Positions 1 through 8,784 of a stretch of 64,000 bases of DNA are shown here, one piece after another. How positions within the stretch are numbered: position 1 is the first letter of the stretch; each line of letters opens with the position of its first letter. The notes beneath the pieces are model-generated. The model did no database searches. It was not told where the DNA came from and was given only the letters and a program-made list of their open reading frames with translations. This DNA is from UBA4582 sp013204195 (GTDB lineage Bacteria; Pseudomonadota; Gammaproteobacteria; Pseudomonadales; Azotimanducaceae). The stretch covers positions 33,477 through 97,476 of the forward strand of contig CAWUUH010000039.1 in the NCBI GenBank assembly GCA_963925735.1. Reading direction: 5' to 3'. The position numbers were made by a program, and so were the translations under genes.

Positions 1-909
1 GCGATTATCACACCGGCGCTGATTGTGGGGGCTTTTGCCGAGCGTATGCGTTTCTCTTCAATGCTGCTGTTCTCTGGCTTGTGGCTGGTAGTGGTTTATG
101 GTCCGGTGACCCACTGGGTTTGGGGCGGTGGCTGGCTCGGTCAGATGGGGCTGTTGGATTTTGCCGGGGGTACCGTCGTGCATGTCACTGCGGGGACCGC
201 GGCTTTGGTGTGCGCTTTATATCTCGGGCCACGACGCGGTTTTCCGAAGACCCCGATGCCACCGCACAATATGACCATGGTGTTTACTGGCGCGGCGATG
301 CTTTGGGTAGGTTGGTTTGGCTTTAACGGCGGTAGTGCCCTGGCCGCCAATGGTGATGCGGGTATGGCGGTGATGGTGACGCATATGTCGGCCTCCGCTG
401 GCGCCCTGACCTGGATGGTCTGCGAATGGGTCAAATTTGGTAAGCCCAGTGCTTTGGGTGCAGTAACTGGCATGGTGGCGGGCTTGGGTACAATCACACC
501 GGCTGCCGGCTTTGTCGGGCCTGCTGGTGGCCTGGTGATAGGTATTCTGGCAGGTATCATCTGCTTCAATATGACCATGGCGTTCAAACAGCGATTGCAT
601 ATTGACGACTCGCTGGATGTCTTTCCCGTGCATGGCGTCGGCGGGGCGTTAGGAACGATTCTGGCAGCGATATTCGCTAGTGCCAGTTTGGGTGTTTTCA
701 GTGGTCAGGGCTATAACGAAGGCATGACCATGATGTCGCAGCTGCAGGTACAAGTGATCGGCGTGCTCGCCACCGGCATCTATACCGCGATTTGTACGCT
801 GATACTGCTCAAGTTGGTGGATGGGCTGATTGGCCTGCGAGTGTCTCCAGATGAAGAAACCGAAGGTCTGGATCTGAATCAGCACAATGAACGGGGTTAT
901 GATTTATAG
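1..909 (+). CDS. amt: Ammonium transporter (Amt/MEP/Rh family), 3' part
   Basis: The frame is open from the first base, so the 5' end lies outside the window; 302 codons remain before TAG. The product is a very hydrophobic multi-helix membrane protein with Amt-type features: an AERM segment near the left edge, a WGGGW helix, a histidine in GGTVVHVTAG, the WVGWFGFNGGS segment, and a second histidine in DVFPVHGVGGALG, where Amt proteins carry the paired pore histidines. The family conducts NH4+/NH3 across the inner membrane. The short cytosolic C-terminus (after about residue 280) ends GYDL. A glnK partner, common next to amt, is not downstream; it could be upstream of the window. Confidence 0.93.
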   Translation, partial: AIITPALIVGAFAERMRFSSMLLFSGLWLVVVYGPVTHWVWGGGWLGQMGLLDFAGGTVVHVTAGTAALVCALYLGPRRGFPKTPMPPHNMTMVFTGAAMLWVGWFGFNGGSALAANGDAGMAVMVTHMSASAGALTWMVCEWVKFGKPSALGAVTGMVAGLGTITPAAGFVGPAGGLVIGILAGIICFNMTMAFKQRLHIDDSLDVFPVHGVGGALGTILAAIFASASLGVFSGQGYNEGMTMMSQLQVQVIGVLATGIYTAICTLILLKLVDGLIGLRVSPDEETEGLDLNQHNERGYDL

Positions 910-951
910 GCGGCGAAATGGTTCGGCGCTGTGTCATTAACAGCGGTAATA

Positions 952-982
952 GATAGCAGCGGGTATGTCGCCAACTGCTATC
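952..982. terminator. Possible hairpin between convergent amt and ddl
   Basis: The inverted repeat GATAGCAG / CTGCTATC forms an 8-bp perfect stem around a 15-nt loop. It lies in the short gap between two genes that end towards each other. There is no U-run after it, so a termination role is only suggested by position. Confidence 0.35.
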
Positions 983-1002
983 GTGCCGCTGCCAATAGGC
1001 AC

Positions 1003-1980
1003 CTAGGAGTGACGGGGCCCACGTTTAGCGGCCCGTTCGACCAAATAGCTGACCAGTTCAGCGAAGCTCAATCCGTAGCCGGCGGCGCCATCGGGATACA
1101 AACTGGTGGGCGTCATGCCCGGCAGGGTATTCACTTCCAGTAGATATTCCTCATCCCCATTGGGTACGACAAAATCTGCCCGTGACAGGTCTCGGCAACC
1201 GAGGGCCTGATGAGCCTGGATGGCGATGGTTTGGAGCCGTTGGGTCTGCTCAGGACTCAGTTGCGCGGGCATGATATGGTCGCTCAGCCCCACCGTATAG
1301 CGATGGGCGTAGTCATAGAAGGTGTTGTCAGGCGTCGCGATCTCGATCACTGGAAAGGCCTCGGTCCGAGTTGGGTCTGCCTGACTGTCAGGGGTGCCTC
1401 GGTCAATGACGCCAACGGTGATCTCTCGACCATCGACGCGCAATTCTACCAATAAACGAGAATCTAATTGAAACGCCGCCTCAAGCGCACCTTGAAGCTG
1501 GCTGGCGTTATCCACCAGGGTCACGCCCAGAGCGCTGCCTTGGCGGGCTGGTTTGACGACGACGTAGTCGCCCAGGGTGCGCAGGATGCGTTCTGCCGCG
1601 GTGGCCACGCCCTGTCTACCCTCGACAACGATCTGCTGAATGAGTGGCAGCCCTGCCTCACGAAAGACCTGCTTGGCGATAATCTTGTCCATAGCGATGG
1701 CGCTGCTTTGCACGTCGCTGCCCACATAGGCATAACCGAGGATATCGAGAAAGCCCTGCAAGGTGCCATCTTCCCCCGGCGCACCATGCACCACAGGAAA
1801 GACAACGTCGGGCTGACACTCGGCCAGTTGGCGCTCAAGGCCGGTTTCTAGAGCGATATCGAATACCTGTGAATAGTTCTCTCGCAGCGCCTTGATGACG
1901 CCCTGGGCAGATACCCGGGAGACCTCAGCCTCGGCAGAGGTGCCGCCGTTGATAACGGCGATTCTTAACTGTTTGTTCAT
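1003..1980 (-). CDS. ddl: D-alanine--D-alanine ligase
   Basis: At 325 aa this has the usual size of Ddl, an ATP-grasp enzyme that joins two D-alanines for the peptidoglycan pentapeptide in the cytoplasm. Visible family signatures are HGAPGEDGTLQGFLD (about residues 65-79), the AMDK lysine region, VVVKPARQGSALGV (ATP binding, centre), and EVNTLPGMTPTSLYP near the C-terminus that binds the second D-Ala and Mg2+. It is a lone gene here, away from the mur/fts cluster where one ddl copy usually sits, so the genome may hold a second ddl. The ATG at 1980 has no obvious Shine-Dalgarno sequence. Confidence 0.93.
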   Translation of the reverse strand: MNKQLRIAVINGGTSAEAEVSRVSAQGVIKALRENYSQVFDIALETGLERQLAECQPDVVFPVVHGAPGEDGTLQGFLDILGYAYVGSDVQSSAIAMDKIIAKQVFREAGLPLIQQIVVEGRQGVATAAERILRTLGDYVVVKPARQGSALGVTLVDNASQLQGALEAAFQLDSRLLVELRVDGREITVGVIDRGTPDSQADPTRTEAFPVIEIATPDNTFYDYAHRYTVGLSDHIMPAQLSPEQTQRLQTIAIQAHQALGCRDLSRADFVVPNGDEEYLLEVNTLPGMTPTSLYPDGAAGYGLSFAELVSYLVERAAKRGPRHS

Positions 1981-2095
1981 GGGTCAGCGCGGTCGTGAAG
2001 AATGTAGGATGATAGTAATGGGAAGCGGGACCAATCGAAAGCGGTGATCTGGGAATATTGCCGGGATCACCGTGCTCATGGCGCTTTGCCAGATC

Positions 2096-4045
2096 TCATG
2101 GGTCGAGGTTCAAGATATTGATGGGGGTAATGCTATCTGCTGGAACAAAACCAAAAATTCGGCCATAGAAATACAATTCGAGATCCAGTGCCCGCTTGAT
2201 GTTCGCGGCCTGCCGAAAACCATGCTGCTCACCTTCAAAGGCTACATAGGCGACGGGAATGCCCTTCTTCTCAAGGGCCGCGACCATCTCTTGCGCCTGG
2301 TTAGGGGGTACGACCTTGTCCTCCAGTCCCTGAAAGAAGATCACCGGACAATCCAGTTGGTCAATATGATTGATGGGCGAACGGTCTTGGTAAATTTTGA
2401 TGTCACGGGGGTACTCACCGATCAGACTGTCCAGATAGCGAGACTCGAATTTGTGGGTGTCTTTAGCCAGCGCTTCCAGGTCACCGACGCCATAATAGCT
2501 GGCGCCCGCCTTGAAGGTGCTGCGTAGGGCCAGAGCAGCCAGGGTGGTGTAGCCACCGGCGCTGCCGCCCTTGATAGCGAGCCGTTGCGCATCGGCCAGG
2601 CCTTGATCTACCAAGTGCTGGGCGCCAAAGACGGTGTCGTCAACGTCGACAATACCCCACTGGTGTTTGAGCTTGTCGCGATAGGCGCGGCCGTAGCCGG
2701 TGGAGCCGCGGTAGTTCACATCCAGTACCGCAAAGCCGCGGCTGGTCCAGTATTGCTTGCGTAGGTTGAGCCCGGAATGGGTGGCGCTGGTGGGTCCGCC
2801 GTGGAGTTCAACCACCAGTGGTGGAGCGCTACCTTCTGGCGACTGAAAATCCTGGTTAGTGGGTGGGTAGTAAAAGCCGTGGGCGATATCACCGTCGGTT
2901 GAGGGGAAGTCGATAGCCTGGGGCACGGCGTAATAGCCAGGGTCCAGTTCCAGGTCACAGGACGACTTGACTCGAGTGGTTTTGCCGCTCGCCAGATCAA
3001 GGCAGATGACAGCGCTGAAGGTAGTGGCTGACGCGCCAACAAAAGTGCAAAGGCGCTGGTCCTCGCTCAGGTGAATGCCGCCAATGTCGGTGTAGGGTTG
3101 CTCCAATATTCGGTGATTGCCATCGGCTTGCAGCAACGCCAATTGACTGACGCAATTGCTCGAATAACAGCAGAGTATATCGGTACCGATGAACTGGTAA
3201 TTCGTCGGACCAAAGACCCACTGGGGCTCGCCAAACTCGGCGCTCATGGGCCATAGGTTGAGCGCCTCACTGTCAGCCGAGTGGCGATACAGGTTCCACC
3301 AGCCACTGCGGTCAGAGATAAAGTGTAGTTGACCATTCGCCGCATAGCGGGGTTGTTGAACGGCCTCCGTTCGACTGCCGGCAATCTTCTCCACAACCAG
3401 TAGGCCGTACTCATCGTTACTTGGATCTGGCACGGCGGCTTGCCAGAGTTCGGTGCCATCCCAGGGCATATCCGGATGGTTCCAGGTGATCCAGGCAAGC
3501 TGGGTGCCATCAGGACTTAATGCCGGTGCGGCAAAAAAGTCGTGACCACGGCTTAAGGGGGTCACGGAGCCGCTGCTTAAATCCACAGCCGCCAGGTAGT
3601 TTTCGGGCTCAGCGGGTGCCTGACTGTGGTCTTCCACTACACAGATCAGGCGATTTCTGCGGGTATCAACAATGCCATCGGCAAACCGCAGGTGGGGTGT
3701 ATGGGTGAGTTGCCGAGGTGGTTCTGGTGTCTCGGTCAGGCTGTCGATTTGATAGATTTGTTGATCAGCAAAATGGCAGAAATAGAGGGTCTGGGCATGC
3801 TGCCACCAGGCGCCGCCACCATATTCGTGGACTCGAGTGCGGACATTAAAGGGCGCGGGTGTCATATCGGTGGTGCGGCCGTCTGGGGTGCGTCGCACGA
3901 TGACGTTGCGCCCGGCTTCTCGTGGCCTGGCTTCAACCCAGTATTGGGCGCCAGCAAATAATGCGGGACTGCCGACGCCGATCATCTCGGCGACAATCAA
4001 GTCTGAGGTGATGGGTGATTTCCAGGTGCCGTATTCTGCGATCAT
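2096..4045 (-). CDS. S9 family serine peptidase (prolyl oligopeptidase/acylaminoacyl-peptidase type)
   Basis: A beta-propeller N-terminal half precedes an alpha/beta-hydrolase C-terminal domain with GGSAGGY (nucleophile Ser at about 491), the LEDKVVPP loop (Asp at about 576) and GEQHGFR (His at about 607). These enzymes cleave short peptides, often at acylated or proline-containing N-termini, and this one has no signal peptide, so a cytosolic role is likely. The frame extends upstream to 4162, but the ATG at 4045 is preceded by AAAGGA at good distance and the family N-terminus fits it, giving 649 aa. The alternative 39-residue extension is polar and unlike the family. Confidence 0.9.
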   Translation of the reverse strand: MIAEYGTWKSPITSDLIVAEMIGVGSPALFAGAQYWVEARPREAGRNVIVRRTPDGRTTDMTPAPFNVRTRVHEYGGGAWWQHAQTLYFCHFADQQIYQIDSLTETPEPPRQLTHTPHLRFADGIVDTRRNRLICVVEDHSQAPAEPENYLAAVDLSSGSVTPLSRGHDFFAAPALSPDGTQLAWITWNHPDMPWDGTELWQAAVPDPSNDEYGLLVVEKIAGSRTEAVQQPRYAANGQLHFISDRSGWWNLYRHSADSEALNLWPMSAEFGEPQWVFGPTNYQFIGTDILCCYSSNCVSQLALLQADGNHRILEQPYTDIGGIHLSEDQRLCTFVGASATTFSAVICLDLASGKTTRVKSSCDLELDPGYYAVPQAIDFPSTDGDIAHGFYYPPTNQDFQSPEGSAPPLVVELHGGPTSATHSGLNLRKQYWTSRGFAVLDVNYRGSTGYGRAYRDKLKHQWGIVDVDDTVFGAQHLVDQGLADAQRLAIKGGSAGGYTTLAALALRSTFKAGASYYGVGDLEALAKDTHKFESRYLDSLIGEYPRDIKIYQDRSPINHIDQLDCPVIFFQGLEDKVVPPNQAQEMVAALEKKGIPVAYVAFEGEQHGFRQAANIKRALDLELYFYGRIFGFVPADSITPINILNLDP

Positions 4046-4199
4046 GCGGGGGTCCTTTTGTGCTTTGCAAAGTGCGTTGTCGAAAGATTGATCCGTAGGT
4101 TTCTTTGTGTGAGTTTGTTTAATTTGCTCTGTGCGAGCCTTTATCCAAAGCCAGCCGATCAAGTGTTGTTGATGCTCGAGATCATTTCACCTCGAAGGC

Positions 4200-4445
4200 T
4201 TAACCGATACTGTCGAGAAATTGAGTCAGCCCATGAGCGTCAAATGGCCAGCCCAATTCGGTATCGGCGCGATCGGTTTTAATCACTGGAATGCGAATGC
4301 CGTATAACATCATCAAGTCATCAGAATCACTGATTTCGACTTCCTGAATAATCATCGAGCGCCCTTGAGCCTGACTTTGCTGCAGTAACCCTAATGCCTG
4401 CTCACATAAATGACAACCGAGGGTCGTATAGAGGGTAAGGATCAT
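4200..4445 (-). CDS. Glutaredoxin-like small thiol protein
   Basis: An 81-aa protein beginning TLYTTLGCHLCEQAL, with a CxxC pair at residues about 11 and 14 at the start of the first helix of a thioredoxin fold. It is the size of the glutaredoxin-like DUF836 family rather than classical Grx. The conserved cis-proline region appears as GIRIPVIK. Its ATG overlaps the tatD TGA by four bases (ATGA), so the two genes are very likely translationally coupled. Function beyond thiol redox is unknown. Confidence 0.8.
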   Translation of the reverse strand: MILTLYTTLGCHLCEQALGLLQQSQAQGRSMIIQEVEISDSDDLMMLYGIRIPVIKTDRADTELGWPFDAHGLTQFLDSIG

Positions 4446-5260
4446 AGGCGAAAGAATTCCCGAGCGTTGGTGGTCGTGGTACGAGCGATGTCTGCATAAG
4501 ATTTACCGGTGGCAGTCGCGACAGCCTGACACACGTAAGGCAAATGCACGGGTTCATTGCGGCGGCCTTTGGGCTTGGGTTTGATGTTGCGTGGCAGCAG
4601 ATAGGGGGCGTCAGTTTCGATCAGTAGTCGATTGTCAGGTATGTCGCTAACCAATGGGATCAGGTGGGCGCCACGGCGTTCATCACAGATCCAGCCGGTG
4701 ATGCCTATGTGGCAATCTAGATCCAGATAGTGATACAGCGCCGCGGCCTCGCCGGTAAAGCAATGAACCACCACCTGACTCAGTTGATCCCGATAAGGTC
4801 TCAACACCTCAAGGAACGCCTGGCTGGATTCCCGTTCATGGAGGAACATGGGCAGGCCGGTTTCAATAGCCAACTCAATGTGAGCCTCAAAGGCCTGTAT
4901 TTGCTGGTCTCGAGGACAAATGTCGCGAAAGAAATCCAGGCCCGTCTCGCCGATCGCCTTGATCTCAGGTTGAGCCGCCAGGGTGCGCAGTTGAGCCAGT
5001 GCGGCTGGGTTGGCCTCGTCCGCGTGATGGGGGTGGATGCCTGCTGTCGCCCATAGATAGCCAGGCTGTTGCCGGGCCAGTGTCAGGGCATCGAGGCTGC
5101 CTTGCAGAGATGCGCCAGTGACAATGATCTGGTTGACGCCGGCCTGTTGGGCGCGGTCCAGCAGGTCAGTGAAGTCTGCGACGAACGACTCGTGAGTTAG
5201 ATTCGCGCCAATATCGATTAAGGCTGCGGGGGCATTGGCTTGCTGGCTCGGTATGTTCAT
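4442..5260 (-). CDS. tatD: TatD family metal-dependent hydrolase/DNase
   Basis: A 272-aa TIM-barrel hydrolase. Metal-ligand and signature segments are present: DIGANL near the N-terminus, TAGIHPHHA, IGETGLDFFRD, PMFLHERES, VVHCFTGE and LIETDAPYLLPRN near the C-terminus. TatD proteins are cytosolic Mg2+-dependent 3'-5' exonucleases linked to DNA repair and turnover. The initial HxH is replaced by GAN in DIGANL, as is common in the YcfH/TatD subgroup that includes E. coli TatD. It is the first gene of a two-gene operon with the downstream glutaredoxin-like gene. Confidence 0.92.
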   Translation of the reverse strand: MNIPSQQANAPAALIDIGANLTHESFVADFTDLLDRAQQAGVNQIIVTGASLQGSLDALTLARQQPGYLWATAGIHPHHADEANPAALAQLRTLAAQPEIKAIGETGLDFFRDICPRDQQIQAFEAHIELAIETGLPMFLHERESSQAFLEVLRPYRDQLSQVVVHCFTGEAAALYHYLDLDCHIGITGWICDERRGAHLIPLVSDIPDNRLLIETDAPYLLPRNIKPKPKGRRNEPVHLPYVCQAVATATGKSYADIARTTTTNAREFFRL

Positions 5261-5339
5261 GGGAATAATCTATGCCTGCCTGCGGCCGCTAAGGAATGGG
5301 CAGTATACCTGAGACGGAACCTTGGGGGAGGCCGCGAAT

Positions 5340-7370
5340 TTATGACTTGCCGGGCATTGACCCCGACGTTGGTGTTGACGCTTCGGGTTGGTAAAAATCA
5401 CGCCATTCACTCGGATCAATCATTGGCAAAGTCTGATTCAAACGCCGCGCATAAATACTGGTGAACATCAGAACATTCTGCACATAGTCGCGGGTCTCCT
5501 GAAACGGAATTGTTTCGATCCAGATATCCAAGGGTAGTTCAGGATTCAGCCAGCCCTCGACTCGGGTGGGTCCGGCATTGTAGGCGGCGGAAGCCAGGAT
5601 GCGATTGTTATTGAAGCGCTTGAGTAGACTGCCTAGGTACGCGGTGCCGAGTTGAATATTGGTCTCCGGATCAATGAGCTGTTGTCGAGATGTATATTTT
5701 ACGCCGTGGCGTTGAGCGGTTTGTTCAGCTGTCGTCGGCATCAGTTGCATCAAACCCATGGCGCCGGCGCCTGATCGTGCGTCGGGCATAAAAGCACTCT
5801 CCTGTCGGGCAATGGCGATACCCCAGGGCAGAGAGATATTCGTAGCCTGGGTATTGAGTTTGAAGCTGTCGTGGTACGCCAGAGGAAATCGAATCGCCAG
5901 GTCGTTCCAGGCTTTAGCATCAATCATGGCTCGAATCGACTGATGATACTGCCCCCAGCTCTGCGTCACGCGAGCAGCGATCTGCTGCTCGCGAGGGGAG
6001 AATTCTCGGGTCGTAAACCGCCATTCCCGTCGAGCACTGGTGAGTTCATTCAAGGCAAAGAGTTCTTCGGCACGGCGTATGCCCGGCATGGCTTGCAGAT
6101 TAGACACTTCCTCATCGCTGATGGGTGTGGGTTGGTCTTGATAATCATAGGGGCTGCCGACAATGTCCGCGGCAAGAAAGCTATAGAAGTCTCGTTGGCT
6201 CGAGATCTGGGTGTAAATTTGGTTCGCCGAGGCGCGATCTCTCGAGTCGCTGGAGCCTGCCAAAATGCGTGCCCGCCAATACTGCCAGCGTGTGGTCTGC
6301 TGGCTGGCGGGTTCAAGGCGATTGATCATCACCAACGCCTGGCCCCAATCGAGTTGTTGCAGTGCGAGGCGAATGCGTGCCTCAAGCAGTTGGGTCTGAC
6401 CAGTGAGGGTAACCGGCAGGCTGTCGAGCTGCTCATCGGGGTCACCAGTTCGGCTCAGGCGGATACCGATGCTAGTCAATGTGCTTTCAATCTCTGCGGT
6501 GTCGAATTCGTGGTTAGTCTGATAGTCCTTCATGGTTGCCAGTGCTGAGATGGCATCACGCCGCGCCAGGCGCTCAATACCATGAAGAATGATTTGTCGC
6601 TGCCGGCGATTGTCAGCGCTAAAGCGCCGTGTCTGACGAATCAGCTCGGGTCTGCGGTGAACGTCAATGTAGCTTCTGGCTAGGCTTTTATCAGCCCTGC
6701 CGATAAAGCGTAACAGGTAGCGGGCCAAGGTAATCTTGTTGTCGGCCATCGCGAGCTGCAATCGCTGCCATGCCATCTCATCGGTGAGCAAGCCCGCATC
6801 ACGCCAAACTTTGAAGAGCGGGTCGCATTCTTCTGGTTGCGACCGACTCACGAGCCAAAGCGTCTGAGCTTGACTGTAGGCCTCGGGTAATCGGTCAGCC
6901 TTGTAGAGTGCATACCCGTAGAAGCAGGCATTGATGCTCGTGGTACTATTCAGGTCGTACATGGCCAGAAACTCATTCCAGCGATGATGTTTGGCAAGAT
7001 AATAGAGCCAGTTCTGGCGCAACTGATCGGCCAGTGGCGTATCGGCCCATTGGTCAATAAAACCCTGAATTGAGTCGCTATTCTGGCGGATCAGACTATA
7101 GATTTTGTCGGTGTATTCGAGATACGGATACAGGGGATAGTGCGTCAGGTTGGCGCGCAGCCGTCGATATTTATTTTTTTGGCGAGACTTGATGGCAGAC
7201 ATGGCCTCCAGATAGTCGCTGCGCTGTTCGGCGACGCTGGGCGCCGCCTCAGCCTGTGCAGGGCTCAGGCTCGCGAGCATTAGGCCAAAGATGAGGCCTA
7301 CCCGCAGTGAGGCTGTCACGACAAGCTGTTTCAGAATGACGACTGCGGCAACGAACAGAGTAGGTGCCAT
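5340..7370 (-). CDS. slt: Soluble lytic murein transglycosylase
   Basis: At 676 aa this matches Slt70-type enzymes: an N-terminal signal segment (hydrophobic residues about 20-40 ending AQAEA), a long alpha-helical superhelix of the U/L-domain type, and a C-terminal lysozyme-like catalytic domain. The catalytic Glu lies in IARQESAF (about residue 524), followed by GAMGLMQLMPTTA and later AAYNAGPTRV. The enzyme cleaves glycan strands in the periplasm, forming 1,6-anhydromuramyl ends. The ATG at 7370 lacks a clear ribosome site, so a slightly later start is possible. Confidence 0.94.
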   Translation of the reverse strand: MAPTLFVAAVVILKQLVVTASLRVGLIFGLMLASLSPAQAEAAPSVAEQRSDYLEAMSAIKSRQKNKYRRLRANLTHYPLYPYLEYTDKIYSLIRQNSDSIQGFIDQWADTPLADQLRQNWLYYLAKHHRWNEFLAMYDLNSTTSINACFYGYALYKADRLPEAYSQAQTLWLVSRSQPEECDPLFKVWRDAGLLTDEMAWQRLQLAMADNKITLARYLLRFIGRADKSLARSYIDVHRRPELIRQTRRFSADNRRQRQIILHGIERLARRDAISALATMKDYQTNHEFDTAEIESTLTSIGIRLSRTGDPDEQLDSLPVTLTGQTQLLEARIRLALQQLDWGQALVMINRLEPASQQTTRWQYWRARILAGSSDSRDRASANQIYTQISSQRDFYSFLAADIVGSPYDYQDQPTPISDEEVSNLQAMPGIRRAEELFALNELTSARREWRFTTREFSPREQQIAARVTQSWGQYHQSIRAMIDAKAWNDLAIRFPLAYHDSFKLNTQATNISLPWGIAIARQESAFMPDARSGAGAMGLMQLMPTTAEQTAQRHGVKYTSRQQLIDPETNIQLGTAYLGSLLKRFNNNRILASAAYNAGPTRVEGWLNPELPLDIWIETIPFQETRDYVQNVLMFTSIYARRLNQTLPMIDPSEWRDFYQPEASTPTSGSMPGKS

Positions 7371-7402
7371 CTGACAGGTTTTATAGCCGGTGGCGCGGCA
7401 GT

Positions 7403-7426
7403 CTTGCCATCCATCTTGCCATCCAT
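7403..7426. repeat. 12-bp direct tandem duplication
   Basis: CTTGCCATCCAT occurs twice in tandem in the 74-bp gap between usp and slt, upstream of slt. It is one of several short intergenic tandem repeats in the window. Confidence 0.8.
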
Positions 7427-7444
7427 GATGAAGTAAATCTGTGA

Positions 7445-7879
7445 TTAGTTGCCGACGCGAACGGCCAGAACGTCACAGGTGGCCCCGTGCAGAACGCCAT
7501 TGGCGGTCGACCCAAGCAGCAAGGCCAGACCGGCGCGACCGTGGCTGCCAACGACAATCAGGTCGGCACCGATTTCTTTGGCCAGCGCGTGAATTTCGGT
7601 TTCTGGCCGACCGAAAATCAAATGCTGATTCTCTGGTGAAATCGATAAGGTCTTGGCAAATTCGGCGAGATGGGATTTAGCGGTGTCCTGAATCTGCTCT
7701 TGGATGGTCGACAGATCCATCGGGATATCACCGCCATAGGCTAGGCTCAAGGGCTCAATAACATGGACGCAGCTGAGTTCGGCAGAGAAGGCTTGCGTCA
7801 ATGCACAAGCGCGTTGCGTCACTTGGCGGGATTCTTCTGTCAGATCAACCGCGACTAATATGTGTCTGTATTCACTCAT
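7445..7879 (-). CDS. Universal stress protein, UspA family
   Basis: A 144-aa single Usp domain. The N-terminus YRHILVAVDLTEES and the C-terminal GSHGRAGLALLLGSTANGV match the G-2x-G-9x-G-S/T nucleotide-binding motif, so this is an ATP-binding type Usp. It acts in the cytoplasm in stress and starvation survival. It lies upstream of slt on the same strand and is divergent from the gene at 8004. Confidence 0.93.
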   Translation of the reverse strand: MSEYRHILVAVDLTEESRQVTQRACALTQAFSAELSCVHVIEPLSLAYGGDIPMDLSTIQEQIQDTAKSHLAEFAKTLSISPENQHLIFGRPETEIHALAKEIGADLIVVGSHGRAGLALLLGSTANGVLHGATCDVLAVRVGN

Positions 7880-8003
7880 AGGGCAAGCCTCGGATGGTTT
7901 TTATCATTATGTTGCGTGCTCTGGCAAATTTACACAGTAAACTGGTTCACCTCAACAGCAATGGCTATATAGGCCTGCGCTTTTACTCTCAGGCGTCAAA
8001 ATT

Positions 8004-8633
8004 ATGGCCTATGTCATTATTGTCATCATACTTTTAATCATTATTGGCCCCATTCTCGCTGTCTTGCCGTCAAAGCGGCAAAAAGACCAGATGCAAAAGC
8101 GCCAAACCGCTATGAAGGCCGGCATCAGTGTCAACCTGACGCGAATCGATGATCCGGATCCTGATCCTGAGAAATACTTGAGTAATACGGGTAAGCCCCT
8201 GGAGCGAGTGATGGCGTTGATTGCGTATCGGTTGCCGCGGTTGCGTCCTGGTCAGCGGCGGCAGGTGGCCTATGACTGGGCGTTAGAGCGTAAGCTCAAC
8301 CAGGCTGTCGGGTCTCATAATGCAGATCTGCCCAGCGGATGGTGTTGGGGGAATGCTAGCTCAGGGCCCTTTTCAGAACCCCTTTCAGCATCCATGTCGG
8401 TGCCCGCGTCTGCCTCCCTGCCGGTAGCCTTGCGTGAATATTTGCGAGGGGCGGTTGCCGGCCTGCCTGACGATGTTGTCAGGGTGGAGGAGCGAAAAAA
8501 TATTATTTCAGCCTATTGGAGGGAGCAAGGTGGCGCTGTGGAATTGGCTAAAGTGATTGATTTTCTTACAGATTGTGCTGCGATTACAGACCCGCTCGAA
8601 GATGACAGTTCAGCCTCGGGTGGAGGCCGTTAA
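8004..8633 (+). CDS. Hypothetical protein with N-terminal membrane anchor
   Basis: 209 aa. Residues 2-22 are a single strongly hydrophobic helix, followed by a basic KRQKDQMQKRQ stretch, consistent with an N-in/C-in or anchor topology with a cytosolic remainder. A central segment (GQRRQVAYDWALERKL, about residues 80-100) and a C-terminal helical domain (VIDFLTDCAAI) look folded; a Ser/Ala/Pro-rich linker separates them. No family was recognised. It lies just upstream of topA but topA has its own promoter. Confidence 0.75.
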   Translation: MAYVIIVIILLIIIGPILAVLPSKRQKDQMQKRQTAMKAGISVNLTRIDDPDPDPEKYLSNTGKPLERVMALIAYRLPRLRPGQRRQVAYDWALERKLNQAVGSHNADLPSGWCWGNASSGPFSEPLSASMSVPASASLPVALREYLRGAVAGLPDDVVRVEERKNIISAYWREQGGAVELAKVIDFLTDCAAITDPLEDDSSASGGGR

Positions 8634-8712
8634 GACGACAAAGGTTGACAGCAGCACGCGATAGCAGGCTAAGCTAATAGGACATGGGCGCCAGAATCAG
8701 TTTAGTTATGGG

Positions 8713-8741
8713 TTGACCTGCGCCAGGTAACACATTATACA
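8713..8741 (+). promoter_or_regulatory. Sigma-70 type promoter of topA
   Basis: TTGACC (-35) and TATACA (-10) are separated by 17 bp. A start near 8748 would leave a short leader before the ATG at 8785, which is preceded by AAGGA at 8776-8780. A perfect TTGACA at 8645-8650 has only a poorly spaced partner. Confidence 0.55.
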
Positions 8742-8784
8742 TGTCGGCATTTTCACGGCCAGCCCGACTGCTATCAAGGAAGTT

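Noticed and set aside
4046..4162. N-terminal extension of the S9 peptidase
   Set aside because: The extension is polar and unlike the family; the internal ATG has a clear ribosome site.
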